From NCBI GenBank assembly GCA_965262455.1, contig CBDHFH010000008.1, forward strand, positions 1,412,850 to 1,476,849: a stretch of 64,000 nt of DNA, read 5' to 3'. A program made the position numbers and the translations under genes. Source of the DNA: UBA1858 sp965262455. Its GTDB lineage: Bacteria > Pseudomonadota > Gammaproteobacteria > UBA4575. Below, piece by piece: positions 37,650 through 46,948 of this stretch; positions within the stretch are counted from its first letter, which is position 1, and each line of letters starts with the position of its first letter. The notes under the pieces are model-generated. The model was not told the origin of the DNA, did no database searches, and saw only the letters and a program-made list of their open reading frames with translations.

Positions 37650-38405
37650 ATGCATACCAAGACACACACCAGCCCTAATACCATAAGCTTATTAACGTTA
37701 ATTTCTTTGCTTTTAACTATCACTGCTTGCTCAACTTATGGGGATAAAGTCGCGCCTGTTCCATTGCCAAGCGAACAAACTGGTGGGCTCGAAGTTAATG
37801 ATGTTGGCCTATATGCAGAGGCCTACCTGCAACAGAATGCAGCAGAACAAGCATTCGGCTTTGATATTCGTGGCGCCGGCGTATTACCTGTTAGATTCGT
37901 ATTAGATAACCAGTCTCCGGGGGATGTTGAAATTCGTGGTGATCAAACTTTTTTGATCGACCAAGAAAATCAAGCGTGGCCGTTGCTATCTTATGACCAA
38001 GCCTATCGCCGTGTTAACGAGCATGTGGAACTTGGTGAAACCGCAAAAGGTGCAGCAAAACCCGCAGTGTTACTTGCAGCCACTGGCGCCCTTGTCGGCG
38101 CAGCAGTTGGCGTTGTGACTGGCGATAGTGCTGGTGAGGGTGCAGCAAGAGGTGCTGCTGCTGGAGCCGCCGCTGGCGCAGTCATTGGTGGCGCAAAACG
38201 TTACCAAGAAGTGGGCCAAGAAATTAGAGAAAATCTTGCTCATGACTCTTTTGATAATAGGAGTATAGAAAGCGGTGATATTGCACATGGCTTCTTGTTT
38301 TTCCCAGGCGATCAAGAAATCGCTTCTCTTGATGCACTAAGATTATCCATTAACATTGACGGCAAACCACAAATAATCAAACTAAAACTACACGAAAAAA
38401 TTTAA
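37650..38405 (+). CDS. Lipoprotein with glycine-zipper segment
   Basis: A 251-residue predicted lipoprotein. Signal peptide residues 13-27 end in the lipobox ITAC (Cys28). The mature part has a beta-rich domain with VRFVLDNQSPGDVEIRGDQT. A Gly/Ala-rich glycine zipper follows (about 135-185, ATGALVGAAVGVVTGDSAGE and AAAGAAAGAVIGG), able to pack into a membrane, and then a C-terminal beta segment. The role is unknown, probably envelope-associated. It lies 80 bases after alr with its own start region and is the last gene of the conserved block. Confidence 0.7.
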   Translation: MHTKTHTSPNTISLLTLISLLLTITACSTYGDKVAPVPLPSEQTGGLEVNDVGLYAEAYLQQNAAEQAFGFDIRGAGVLPVRFVLDNQSPGDVEIRGDQTFLIDQENQAWPLLSYDQAYRRVNEHVELGETAKGAAKPAVLLAATGALVGAAVGVVTGDSAGEGAARGAAAGAAAGAVIGGAKRYQEVGQEIRENLAHDSFDNRSIESGDIAHGFLFFPGDQEIASLDALRLSINIDGKPQIIKLKLHEKI

Positions 38406-38610
38406 TGCTTAGCCGAATGTTCACATTTATAGTGATGCATAAACTTAAGCAAATTTAAAACGTTATCTGTAAGCATTAGTTATTTCGCACGAAATCAGTA
38501 GTGTTAGTACATATATATACAGTTCCTGTGAACTAGTTCCTATTAACACACGCGATTTTTTTTACTAGCTGTGGGATAGTATAGTTTATAAAAACTATAA
38601 GCCCATTCAC

Positions 38611-39105
38611 GTGAGTGCAATAAAAAACAAACATCCTATTGCCTTGGAAAACAAGGCAGCGCTAGATCGACGCGCAAAATTTGAGAGGAGGTCTCCCACG
38701 TTTAAGGGGTTTTTAGTTGGCTGTATTAAGTGTCAACGCCGCTCACAGCGTCGCTCAGACTGTAAAGCTCATTTCCCTTCTGATTGGTATGACACCAAGC
38801 TATTTTTGATGGCACTGTCGTTATTGTTTTTATCTATCACAGATGCTGCGATGACAATGACCTTGCTGAATAATGGCGCAGTTGAAGTGAATCCATTTAT
38901 GAACTTCCTGCTCAATCAAAGCACACATACATTTGTTTACACCAAGATAGCGCTAACTTCAGTATGTATTATTGTACTTGTTGCTCACTACCACTCGAAG
39001 TTATTTAATACTGTCAGCATTGATTTATTATTAACGTTTTCGCTAATCCTATATTCAACACTAGTGATATACGAGCTATTTTTATATTTTAACTTTATTT
39101 TTTAA
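38611..39105 (+). CDS. DUF5658-like small membrane protein
   Basis: A 164-residue protein with a basic N-terminal cytosolic part (about 1-68, rich in Arg, RRSQRRSDCKAHF) and three or four hydrophobic helices. The core ITDAAMTMTLLNNGAVEVNP fits the DUF5658 pattern of TDxxxTxxLL...NP. The start is GTG at 38611. A short inverted repeat TATAGTTT / AAACTATA sits about 10 bases upstream (38580-38599). The function is unknown. The four Cys/Arg pairs near residues 38-50 are unusual. Confidence 0.65.
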   Translation: MSAIKNKHPIALENKAALDRRAKFERRSPTFKGFLVGCIKCQRRSQRRSDCKAHFPSDWYDTKLFLMALSLLFLSITDAAMTMTLLNNGAVEVNPFMNFLLNQSTHTFVYTKIALTSVCIIVLVAHYHSKLFNTVSIDLLLTFSLILYSTLVIYELFLYFNFIF

Positions 39106-39125
39106 CGCTTAATTTTTTGTAATTT

Positions 39126-39467
39126 TTAATGTAGCAACATTGGATCTTCTTCACGCAAGCGAATTAGCTGTCTTTGCCACATGGTAATGTTACTTGGATT
39201 CGAACCACGTGAAATAGCATCCAGCCATTTATCATGGCATAACATTAATAACTCCAGGCCTTCGTCAGTAAAGTCAGACATTTTTAATTCAAAATCCAAC
39301 CAATCTCTTTCAGCAATGCTTTCTTCATGCACCAAGCCTGTTTCTTTAAAAAAATGTAGCAATGGCTTGTAGCGATTAGAAAATTCTTCAGCGGCTTTCT
39401 GTTTTACATTGTCTTCTGCATCATCATCTATGTACCATTTACACGCATCAATGACCATGTCCTTCAT
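39126..39467 (-). CDS. Uncharacterised 113-residue acidic protein
   Basis: A soluble helical protein without signal peptide, rich in Asp, Glu and Trp (for example CKWYIDDDAEDNVKQ and ERDWLDFELKMSDFTDEG). I recognise no family. It has a good ribosome site on the minus strand (GGAGGTAATCGGT before the ATG at 39467), which supports it as a real gene. It is convergent with the DUF5658 gene. Confidence 0.65.
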   Translation of the reverse strand: MKDMVIDACKWYIDDDAEDNVKQKAAEEFSNRYKPLLHFFKETGLVHEESIAERDWLDFELKMSDFTDEGLELLMLCHDKWLDAISRGSNPSNITMWQRQLIRLREEDPMLLH

Positions 39468-39754
39468 ACCGATTACCTCCGTTTAATGTAATCTTCCCTG
39501 CAAGTACACACACTATTTGTTACATAAATATGTTAGCGCTAAGTGTAACCTCAGTTATGAGGACTAGGTCAACATAACGGCCATCTATCTATCCGCTAAA
39601 GAAGCCCTTTTATCAATGCTAAAATTGATCATAAACAGTAATTTAAAACATCTATACAGTCTGTCAGAAATTTCTAGCAGTCACTGAATAATTTAGTCGA
39701 TTAATACTCTTGTAATAATAAAAACAAATACTTGGCGCAACTAAAATTTACATA

Positions 39755-40030
39755 ATGAATATCATGAGTAATAAAATTGCCAGCCGAGGAATATGCACGT
39801 TATGTCCTAAGTGCAATATGAACACGCGCACTCATTACCTCCACAGCCAACTTTCAATCTCGTTTTGCGAATGCCAAAATTTAGGTGGGTTGTATGTAGG
39901 TTTTGCAGAAAAACCGTTTTGGAAATTATTCGCCGATATGGGAAAGCAAGAATTTTTAGACTTTGCCCAAAGCGCAGATGCCTATGTGGACATTATGCGT
40001 GAAACCCACCTCTATTCAGAATCAGCTTAA
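39755..40030 (+). CDS. Small putative zinc-binding protein
   Basis: A 91-residue protein with closely spaced cysteines: CTLCPKC (residues 14-20) and FCEC (37-40). Between them, NTRTHYLHSQLS resembles the region between cysteine pairs in Ogr/Delta-type phage zinc fingers. The spacing (C-x2-C-x17-C-x-C) does not match that family exactly. The C-terminal half is helical and polar. It may bind zinc and nucleic acid, but the assignment is weak. No neighbours suggest a function. Confidence 0.5.
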   Translation: MNIMSNKIASRGICTLCPKCNMNTRTHYLHSQLSISFCECQNLGGLYVGFAEKPFWKLFADMGKQEFLDFAQSADAYVDIMRETHLYSESA

Positions 40031-40365
40031 CACTTACTATCGTTAAATCATTTTCGAACGATATGCTAGCGAAACATTTTGTTTCGCTAAGCCAGCGCCG
40101 TTAGATTAACCACCAAATAACGCCCACTTAACTTCTTTATAAAAAGAAGTTGATAAGTTATTGATAAAAATTTTGCTCTACCCCCAAGCAATAATTATGT
40201 ATGCCATTCATAGGTCAAAACTAACCAACTATCGGCCCCGCCGAATCTCACGCTCTAAATTTACAAAAATGCACCTCAATATTCAGCCGCTCTAAATAGA
40301 AGAGCGATTGAAACACATAATTAAGATATAGCGTGGTAACTACGCATAGCCATGAGGGGTCGAAA
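40031..40365 (+). other. Intergenic region with two perfect hairpins
   Basis: No gene is seen. Two perfect inverted repeats stand out: TAGCGAAAC / GTTTCGCTA (40067-40075, 40081-40089; 5-base loop) and AACTTCTTT / AAAGAAGTT (40130-40138, 40143-40151; 4-base loop). The first could stop transcription from the preceding gene although no T tract follows. The second lies in the leader side of the haem lipoprotein gene. Confidence 0.55.
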
Positions 40366-42117
40366 ATGTTGCATGCAATTCGTATCATTACATCGTTAAT
40401 GTTTGTACTGTCGTTCTTATATGCTTGTGGCGGTCAGTCATCTGGAGAGAGTACTGGCTCATCTACCACTAGCAGTACAAATACTCCTACTGTAAATCCG
40501 CCAAATAATCCTATCGCACTAAGTGGTGAAGCATATTACAATCAAGCCAGTTTGGGTTGCGTCGCATGTCATGGTGCAAATGGCCAAGGCTCGGCATTCC
40601 AAGCAATTAATACAGTTTCACCTGGAACGTGTCCATCATGTACTGATGTAGATACATTGGCTGCAAGCCTACAGTTAACTATGCCTAAAGTGACTGGTAG
40701 TCCTAGTGACTGTGTCGGAACCACGCCTGGTACTTGCGCTTACGATATTGCAACTTACATGATGGAATCTTGGTTTGCTTCAAGCACACCAAGCACACCT
40801 CCTCCAGCGCCAGGTGTTACTGTGACACCGACATCAGGTATTTCAACTAGCGAAGATGGAACCACTGCGACATTTGCTGTACGTCTTGATGCCGAACCCT
40901 CAGAAGATGTAAATATCAATATATCAATTGACGATATTACTGAAGGCTCTATTAACCCAGCTAACTTAATCACGTTAACATTCGATGATTCCAATTGGAA
41001 TGTGGATCAAACAGTGACAGTAACTGGTGTCGATGACGGAGACATTGATGGTTCGGTTACGTATAACGCAATTACAAGCACTGTGGTAACAGCAGATACA
41101 GACTATATGGGCATCAATCCTGCAGACGTGAGTATCATCAATACCGATAATGAAGTCTTTATACCTGCAGGCATAACAGTCAACCCAATTAATGGTTTAA
41201 CTACAAATGAGAATGGTGGCACTGCAACATTTACTGTCTCTTTAGACACAATGCCAAGCAGTGATGTAACCATTAATTTAAGCAGTATGGATGCCACTGA
41301 AGGCAGTGTTTCACCTACCAGCCTTGTGTTTACCAATTTAGATTACAATGCTAAGACTGTCACCGTGACAGGTGTCGATGATGGAATTCAGGATGGTGCA
41401 CAAAACTATATGATCGTGACGTCACCTGCGATCAGTGCTGATATGGATTATGCAAACTTAGATGCTTCTGACGTATCAGTAACCAATATTGATAACGAAG
41501 CCGGCATTCCAGGTGTATTAATCACGCCTACTATGGGCCTTATTACAACTGAAGCGGGTGGAACAGCTAACTACAGTGTTGTGCTCCAATCTAGACCAAA
41601 CGCTGCAGTTAATGTTGCTGTTGTGAGTGGAAATGAGCTCGAAGGTACGGTTGATAAGTCATCTCTAGATTTTGATGACACTAATTGGGATACCGCCCAG
41701 ATAGTGACAGTGACAGGCGTTGACGATGCGGTATTTGATCTTGATCAAGCTTTTGACATCACTAATACCATCACTAGTCTTGACCCTGCATATACCGGGC
41801 TTGCTGCAATCACTGTATCGGTGACCAATCAGGACGATGAACCGAATGTGCTTGCACTTGGTAAAGCTGCATACGAGGCTGCAGGTAATAATTGTGTAGT
41901 TTGTCATGGCGCCATGGGTGAAGGCACAGTGATCTTCTACGACTTCAATATTGGGCCTGTGAATAATATGTGCGGCGTAATTGACTGCTTAAATGAAGCA
42001 GAGCTGACTACCTATCTAGAAGCTGAGATGCCACCAGGCAATGAAGCCAACTGTGATGCGACTTGTGCCAGCAACATTGCGAAATACATGCTGAACAACT
42101 TCTCAGTCGTGCCTTAA
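40366..42117 (+). CDS. Lipoprotein with two haem-c motifs flanking three Calx-beta-like repeats
   Basis: A 583-residue exported protein from the ATG at 40366, which has GAGGGG upstream; a GTG at 40333 in the same frame is less likely. A signal peptide with lipobox-like LYAC (Cys21) and a Ser/Thr/Pro linker precede a haem-binding CVACH (65-69). Three repeats of about 110 residues follow, each with ATFxVxL...VTVTGVDD...VSVTNxDNE, resembling Calx-beta domains. A second CVVCH is near 510-514, and each haem region has a following Met-Pro (MPKV, MPPG) as possible axial ligand. Probably a surface or periplasmic electron-transfer protein on an extended calcium-binding stalk. Confidence 0.75.
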   Translation: MLHAIRIITSLMFVLSFLYACGGQSSGESTGSSTTSSTNTPTVNPPNNPIALSGEAYYNQASLGCVACHGANGQGSAFQAINTVSPGTCPSCTDVDTLAASLQLTMPKVTGSPSDCVGTTPGTCAYDIATYMMESWFASSTPSTPPPAPGVTVTPTSGISTSEDGTTATFAVRLDAEPSEDVNINISIDDITEGSINPANLITLTFDDSNWNVDQTVTVTGVDDGDIDGSVTYNAITSTVVTADTDYMGINPADVSIINTDNEVFIPAGITVNPINGLTTNENGGTATFTVSLDTMPSSDVTINLSSMDATEGSVSPTSLVFTNLDYNAKTVTVTGVDDGIQDGAQNYMIVTSPAISADMDYANLDASDVSVTNIDNEAGIPGVLITPTMGLITTEAGGTANYSVVLQSRPNAAVNVAVVSGNELEGTVDKSSLDFDDTNWDTAQIVTVTGVDDAVFDLDQAFDITNTITSLDPAYTGLAAITVSVTNQDDEPNVLALGKAAYEAAGNNCVVCHGAMGEGTVIFYDFNIGPVNNMCGVIDCLNEAELTTYLEAEMPPGNEANCDATCASNIAKYMLNNFSVVP

Positions 42118-42141
42118 AGATTAAGTATAAGCACCTTAGAC

Positions 42142-42172
42142 AAAAGCCCGCTTAAACCAGCGGGCTTTTTTT
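42142..42172 (+). terminator. Rho-independent terminator after the haem/Calx-beta gene
   Basis: AAAAGCCCGCT and AGCGGGCTTTT form an 11-bp stem with a 6-base loop, and the downstream arm merges with a T run. It could work in either direction, but the gene to the left is the one that ends here. Confidence 0.9.
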
Positions 42173-42288
42173 GCATTACTATAAAAGTGCTTTTAGAACT
42201 CTTATAATCGGCGGCTGTTGAAACACGCAAGAGATAGCCGTAATATTCGCTAAATTTCACTAACAATAAAAATTAGGAGACACATACC

Positions 42289-42366
42289 ATGCAAGAAATG
42301 TATAGCATCATCGTACCACTCGTACTTCTCGGCGGATTCGCTTTTTTATTATTCTTTATAAAATAG
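42289..42366 (+). CDS. 25-residue single-pass membrane microprotein
   Basis: A very short ORF with ribosome site TAGGAGA about 9 bases before the ATG at 42289. The product starts MQEMYSIIVPLVLLGGFAFL, a hydrophobic helix, and ends with a single Lys. An 8-bp hairpin CTATCCTT / AAGGATAG follows at 42420-42439 without a T tract. It resembles the small membrane proteins that modulate larger transporters, but no family is recognised. It is supported by the Shine-Dalgarno and the 170-base gap after a terminator. Confidence 0.45.
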   Translation: MQEMYSIIVPLVLLGGFAFLLFFIK

Positions 42367-42655
42367 CCCAAAGAAACAATTCTAAAACCAATAAGCTTAT
42401 AGTTCAGTAAACGAGATGACTATCCTTGTTCAAGGATAGCATCGCATTCAAATGCTTACAGATTGAGAGCCAATATTCGCTGCAAGTATATTCATTCAGC
42501 AATCTGCATATTTAAATTAAGAACATATTCAATGATCTAACAACCATACTTGAACGCATAAAACGTCACGAAAGATACATCAAAGTTTCAAACAAACTTA
42601 AGCAAATTGTCATACAAAATCATAATACTCCTACTCAACAATTAAGGAGGTCGTC

Positions 42656-42814
42656 ATGACAGACTTGAATCCTACACCTATTGACAACTTACTGAGATTT
42701 TACTCGGTCGAGACAATCACTGAACTCAAACAAGTAATTATTGATGAAGAAATCGAAGACATTGACGATCTGGATCAAATTGCTCTCGACGTACTAAGAG
42801 CATCTGGATTTTAG
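42656..42814 (+). CDS. 52-residue acidic small protein
   Basis: A short ORF with a near-perfect ribosome site (AAGGAGG at 42644-42650, 5 bases before the ATG). The product has DNLLRFYSVETITELKQ followed by an acidic helix (DEEIEDIDDLDQ). It is soluble and has no known family. A second small protein in the window (48991-49167) has a similar start, DIELMKFYGITTELK, suggesting a paralogous pair. The strength of the ribosome site argues for good translation. Confidence 0.55.
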   Translation: MTDLNPTPIDNLLRFYSVETITELKQVIIDEEIEDIDDLDQIALDVLRASGF

Positions 42815-43061
42815 ACAAACACTACCCACAATCAATATTCTGCGGATAAACCTATCCAAGAGGTTATTATAAATTCTCACTAGCGATCCAGTTACAATGA
42901 GATAGTTGTATTTGCATATATTTCACTTTAATTTTCAGCCGTAACCCATCGCTCATATGTCAATTTTGTAATTAAAATTAAATCCTCACTTAACATTTTT
43001 GCTAGATAATACTAATTCTAGAATTCAACTTTACAGTACTCGTTTGGGGATAAGCCACATA

Positions 43062-43832
43062 ATGTTCAATAGATTAATCATCTCAGTATTATTAGTCATC
43101 GCAGGCATCTCTAGTGCCAACGCCACCACAATTGATTTTGAAACGGATGGTGTTAACGCATTAACTTCTGGAACTGACATCACAGGTATGACGCTTTTTG
43201 GTGCAACCTTTTATGTTTTTAACCAGGGCAACGCTGGAAACAGTAAAAATGGTGCAAATCCAGGCGCTGGAATCCCTGTCGTACCCGCTGGCCTGCCGTC
43301 TAATCTACTGAGCACACTGACATCGGGTGATCGCAAGCTTATGTTGTTCAATGCTAACTGTAGCGACACTATCGCAGCATTACCAAACTGTACTGGCCAA
43401 GACCCGGATTTATCTATTCCTGATGAAAATAATCCATCACTAGGAAATAATATCCTCATTATTAGTGAAGATAACAATAGCTCAGATCCTGATGACTCCA
43501 GATTCGGTGGCAATATCATTATTGATTTTGATCCTGCTGTGTCAAACCTAGACTCACTCGTATTAGACATTGAAGAGAGCGGTAGTTATATCAATGCCTA
43601 CAATGATGGCGTGTTTTTAGACCAGATTTTATTAAGCACTGCAAACGGAGGCATGCAGACGGTCGATTTCACTAATCTCACATCTGAAGTTGATCGGCTC
43701 ATCGTCAACATTGAAGGTAGCGGAGCGATTGTGGAACTCAACTTCACGCCTGTACCCCTTCCCGCAACCGCGTGGTTGCTTGGCAGTGCTCTTTTAGGCC
43801 TGTTTGCAACTACTAAACGAAAAGCTGCTTAG
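43062..43832 (+). CDS. Secreted protein with VPLPA-type PEP-CTERM tail
   Basis: A 256-residue exported protein. The signal peptide (about 1-20, LIISVLLVIAGISSANA) is followed by a beta-rich domain with FETDGVNALTSGTDITG at its start. A C-terminal VPLPATAWLLGSALLGL-type tail ends in TKRKAA. This is the exosortase-recognised VPLPA-CTERM signal, which targets proteins to the cell surface and is removed by exosortase. No exosortase gene is in the window. An upstream TTG at 42999 is in frame, but the ATG at 43062 gives the signal peptide directly. Confidence 0.8.
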   Translation: MFNRLIISVLLVIAGISSANATTIDFETDGVNALTSGTDITGMTLFGATFYVFNQGNAGNSKNGANPGAGIPVVPAGLPSNLLSTLTSGDRKLMLFNANCSDTIAALPNCTGQDPDLSIPDENNPSLGNNILIISEDNNSSDPDDSRFGGNIIIDFDPAVSNLDSLVLDIEESGSYINAYNDGVFLDQILLSTANGGMQTVDFTNLTSEVDRLIVNIEGSGAIVELNFTPVPLPATAWLLGSALLGLFATTKRKAA

Positions 43833-43972
43833 AAATAAAAATATGACAACTATTCAATTAATTGCCTTGCAATTAATTGATAAATTGTTCAGATCAGTAA
43901 CAGTTATTTAATCATGCTTAAACTTTTCATAAGTAACATAGAAGCATAATTTGAACTAAGGTAGAAACAACT

Positions 43973-44797
43973 ATGAAAACTTTAGCAAGCTTTCAAATCA
44001 AGACATTTCTCTGGCTGACTATTGCTGCATTATATCTAAGTAGCACTGCGCAATCCGGTACAATCGTTCAATGTGGCGGCCAGGACGTCTGCTCTAGCGA
44101 ATTTTCCATCATGGTAGACAACGCTGAAGTTGGGGTTGGGCGCTTCAATTATGATGCTAAAACAGGTGATATTACATTAGATAAGACACCTGGTTCATTT
44201 GATGGAATGCTTACCAGCAATAATCAGTTGATGTGGAACCTTGGAGATGGCAGTTTCGTAAGAGTAGATGATGTCAATGGTAATGCCGACCCAGTATTAG
44301 GATTCAGTCTTGCCGCAGGAACAGGATCAACAGGCAAGACGTTTGCATTTGCCTTTGATCTTCCCATTGCTATAGACGGCTTGATAGAAGCCAAATCCAG
44401 CGTTTCCTACTCACTGACTGGTACTACTTCCGCAGGCGCTGAAATATCACCTACTGTTGGTTCTAATATCGTCACTGCCTTGGAAGTTGACACAAGTATT
44501 GGAGGTTTAGGGTCTTTAAACAAAGGGGTTGATGTTGGAGAGACATTTTTCTTTGTCGGTGGCCCACAAACTCAAAGTTCAATACCTGACTCCGCAACAA
44601 ACTACTTCACTGGCGATTTAGCTTATGACCTGATGTCAGTGAATGTTGCATTTGCGCTCAGCGCTGACAGTAATGTTGGTATTTCAGGATTTGTTTCTCA
44701 AACACCCGTACCATTACCTGCGGCGGTTTGGATGTTAGGCTCAGGAGTACTTGCATTGGTTGGCTTTAGAAAAAGAAGAGCTACTTCACTCAACTAA
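43973..44797 (+). CDS. Secreted protein with VPLPA-type PEP-CTERM tail
   Basis: A 274-residue exported protein: signal peptide (about 1-27), a Ser/Thr/Gly-rich beta domain with DPVLGFSLAAGTGSTGK and a cysteine pair near residue 34-41 (CGGQDVC), and a C-terminal VPLPAAVWMLGSGVLALVGF tail with basic end. It is a second exosortase substrate 140 bases after the first and before a terminator. The cargo domain is different from its neighbour's and is not a recognised enzyme. Confidence 0.8.
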   Translation: MKTLASFQIKTFLWLTIAALYLSSTAQSGTIVQCGGQDVCSSEFSIMVDNAEVGVGRFNYDAKTGDITLDKTPGSFDGMLTSNNQLMWNLGDGSFVRVDDVNGNADPVLGFSLAAGTGSTGKTFAFAFDLPIAIDGLIEAKSSVSYSLTGTTSAGAEISPTVGSNIVTALEVDTSIGGLGSLNKGVDVGETFFFVGGPQTQSSIPDSATNYFTGDLAYDLMSVNVAFALSADSNVGISGFVSQTPVPLPAAVWMLGSGVLALVGFRKRRATSLN

Positions 44798-44823
44798 AGC
44801 AACATCAAAGAAATTTACAATTA

Positions 44824-44856
44824 AATAAAAGCCGCGTCTGATGCGGCTTTTATTTT
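44824..44856 (+). terminator. Rho-independent terminator after the second PEP-CTERM gene
   Basis: AAAAGCCGC and GCGGCTTTT form a stem with a 7-base loop, flanked by A-rich sequence upstream and TATTTTG downstream. It could act in both directions. Confidence 0.85.
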
Positions 44857-44924
44857 GCAAAAAATTACGCGCTTGCCTCCTTAATTAAAGCAGTAATATC
44901 GTTATTATTAACTTGAGTTAGAAA

Positions 44925-45240
44925 TTATAACTCTTGCCAATCAACATTCAAATCCCTATCTGGTGCTTTAGCAAGTGAATCACTTGACATAGATCCTGAT
45001 AGATCTGATTGATTCTTTCAGTTCCTTACATTGTTCTGAGATAGATACCGCTGCCGCTGCACTTAGTTCAAATAACGCGGTATTTTTAGGGTTGTACTAA
45101 CCAATTCAATCACTGCTTTAAAGCTAATGCGAAATAAAAATCAGCTTGAAAGATTGTTATTAAAGCTCTGCTGATATTCACCTGAATAGAGGTAGTCAAT
45201 TTCAAACTCACCGTATTTGTAACCTCTTTGGTCTACAAAA
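44925..45240 (-). pseudogene. Decayed minus-strand coding fragments (chemoreceptor-like tail)
   Basis: The 44857-45420 stretch has no intact gene. On the minus strand three short coding-like pieces remain: FVDQRGYKYGEFEIDYLYSG (near 45230-45170), NTALFELSAAAVSISEQCKE (45085 downward), and in another frame APDRDLNVDWQEL ending at a TAA at 44925-44927. The middle piece resembles the helical C-terminus of methyl-accepting chemotaxis proteins. Stops and frame changes separate them, so this is a degraded remnant rather than a gene. The assignment is tentative. Confidence 0.35.
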
Positions 45241-45420
45241 TGACTATTAAGTAATATTGATAGATAGACCTAGGAATTCTCATTCAACCTCACCAAATAC
45301 TTTACTATTTTTGGAATAAATATCTCGCTACACACATCCTATTTGTATCAGAGTGATATCAGAATAACCAACAATACAGTCTCTCAATTATCAAAGTTTG
45401 TTTAATATAGGAGGTATTTC

Positions 45421-46067
45421 ATGCGCCACTGTAATTTTGTTAATCATAAAAAATTACTTTTATTCATCGTTTTACTAAGCTCTATTTCTTGTTGTTTTGC
45501 TGATTATGATGAATCCATTGACGGCGATTTATCTAATATAAGTACCTCACCTACAGCCATTACTATCGTAGATGGTACTAACACTATAAGGGGTTCAGCT
45601 ATAGCGGCTGGAAATGGTGAACGTGATTTTTCACAATTTCAGTAGCAAAGAACCAAAGGGTTAACTCTATCGCTCTAGCCTCCTACACAAGCACAGGTGG
45701 AGGCAACGGTTCATTTTTCGCTGTAGCATTTGACTCAAATATCGATGATCTCTCAGGTAATTATCTAGAGGGAGGAACACTCATTGGAGTCGGTTTGGGT
45801 GCGAGTGCTGGGGACGATGTATTAGATGATTTAGCAAATGCAAGCCAAGTAGGACCAGGATTCACACCGCCTCTTTCAGGACCCGGGGATTTTACATTCT
45901 GGATACAAGAAACCGGTGGAGACATCACTTATTCATTATCATTTGATGTAACAACAGAAAACACTGATACAGAAACCGTTGCAGTTCCTGCATTGCCCTG
46001 GTTTATGATGATATTTTTAGCTGCCATATTGGCAGTCTTTGCAGTAAATAAGATTAGAAATAATTGA
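45421..46067 (+). pseudogene. Secreted protein with VPxxPW tail, frameshifted
   Basis: Two ORFs (45421-45645 and 45795-46067) in different frames become one protein if one T is restored to the TTTTT at 45627-45631. The junction then reads RDFFTISVAKNQRVNSIALA. The first part has ribosome site AGGAGG, a signal peptide and an Asp-rich start; the second ends VPALPWFMMIFLAAILAVFA with a basic tail, a sorting-type C-terminus. This implies loss by a one-base deletion in a homopolymer, a sequencing error, or phase variation. A full-length product would be about 215 residues. Confidence 0.65.
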
Positions 46068-46219
46068 ACGCTATACTCATAATACTATTACGAGACTCAA
46101 CCCTTGAATAACTGCTTCGCAGCCATAAAATTTTTATTGATCCACTAATAATATATCAGTCGATATAGTTATTATTTATATGTCCACTTTCTTTACAAAT
46201 GTGTTTATTCAATAATCCA

Positions 46220-46948
46220 CTAACTTTTATATCTGAAATTAGCTACAAAAAATATGAACCCTGAAAGACAAATCAATGACCAAATTGGTAGAGGAACTGA
46301 TACTTCCGGAGTTGGATTTACTTGTGTAGGAATAAAGAAAGTCTCTAGCTCATCATTCAGTATTTCACCATCTATTGTTGTGTCGTCTCGTATCAAACCA
46401 ATATTTTCTGCATACCAATAGGTTGAATTTTGAATAGAATTAATAATTCCACTTAAACTTATGGACACCTGAACTCTTACTGCATCAAATGTTCCTGCTG
46501 GAACAGTAATCGTTTCTTCACCAACGACCGTCGATGACGAACTATATGAAAAATTAAATACAGAACCACCAATAGTAAAAATAGCGGTGCCAGATGAATT
46601 AATTGTTTGACCTATTTCCGTGTTTGCTTCGAGTATTTTTATTGGTGGACTAAGTAGTGAAGTATCACCATCATTAATATTTTCTGTACCATAAGAAAAT
46701 AAACCATTACTGTCATTTGTAAAATATTCAACGTCACCCTCGTTATCTTCAACGCCTGTAACAACGACATTATTAAAAGTCGATTGCTCTTGAATTGATT
46801 CGGTTCTTGTTATAATAGTTCCGTTAGTATATGAATATGATGATGTTGGAATCAGCGGAAATAAACTTTCAGAGGAATAATTTGCAACGCATACAGAATG
46901 GGCAATATATAAATAGAAAATCGAACCCTTGAGTAGTAATTTAAGCAT
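46220..46948 (-). CDS. Exported protein with VPxPxW tail
   Basis: A 242-residue protein with signal peptide (about 1-22) and a beta-rich domain resembling DUF3108-type lipid or polysaccharide-binding folds, with EETITVPAGTFDAVRVQ and YWYAENIGLIRDD. It ends in the tail EVSVPLPIWSLICLSGFIFF plus a basic end. The tail is of the same class as four other proteins in this window. It is convergent with the frameshifted gene at 45421-46067. Codon use is AT-rich. Confidence 0.65.
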   Translation of the reverse strand: MLKLLLKGSIFYLYIAHSVCVANYSSESLFPLIPTSSYSYTNGTIITRTESIQEQSTFNNVVVTGVEDNEGDVEYFTNDSNGLFSYGTENINDGDTSLLSPPIKILEANTEIGQTINSSGTAIFTIGGSVFNFSYSSSSTVVGEETITVPAGTFDAVRVQVSISLSGIINSIQNSTYWYAENIGLIRDDTTIDGEILNDELETFFIPTQVNPTPEVSVPLPIWSLICLSGFIFFVANFRYKS

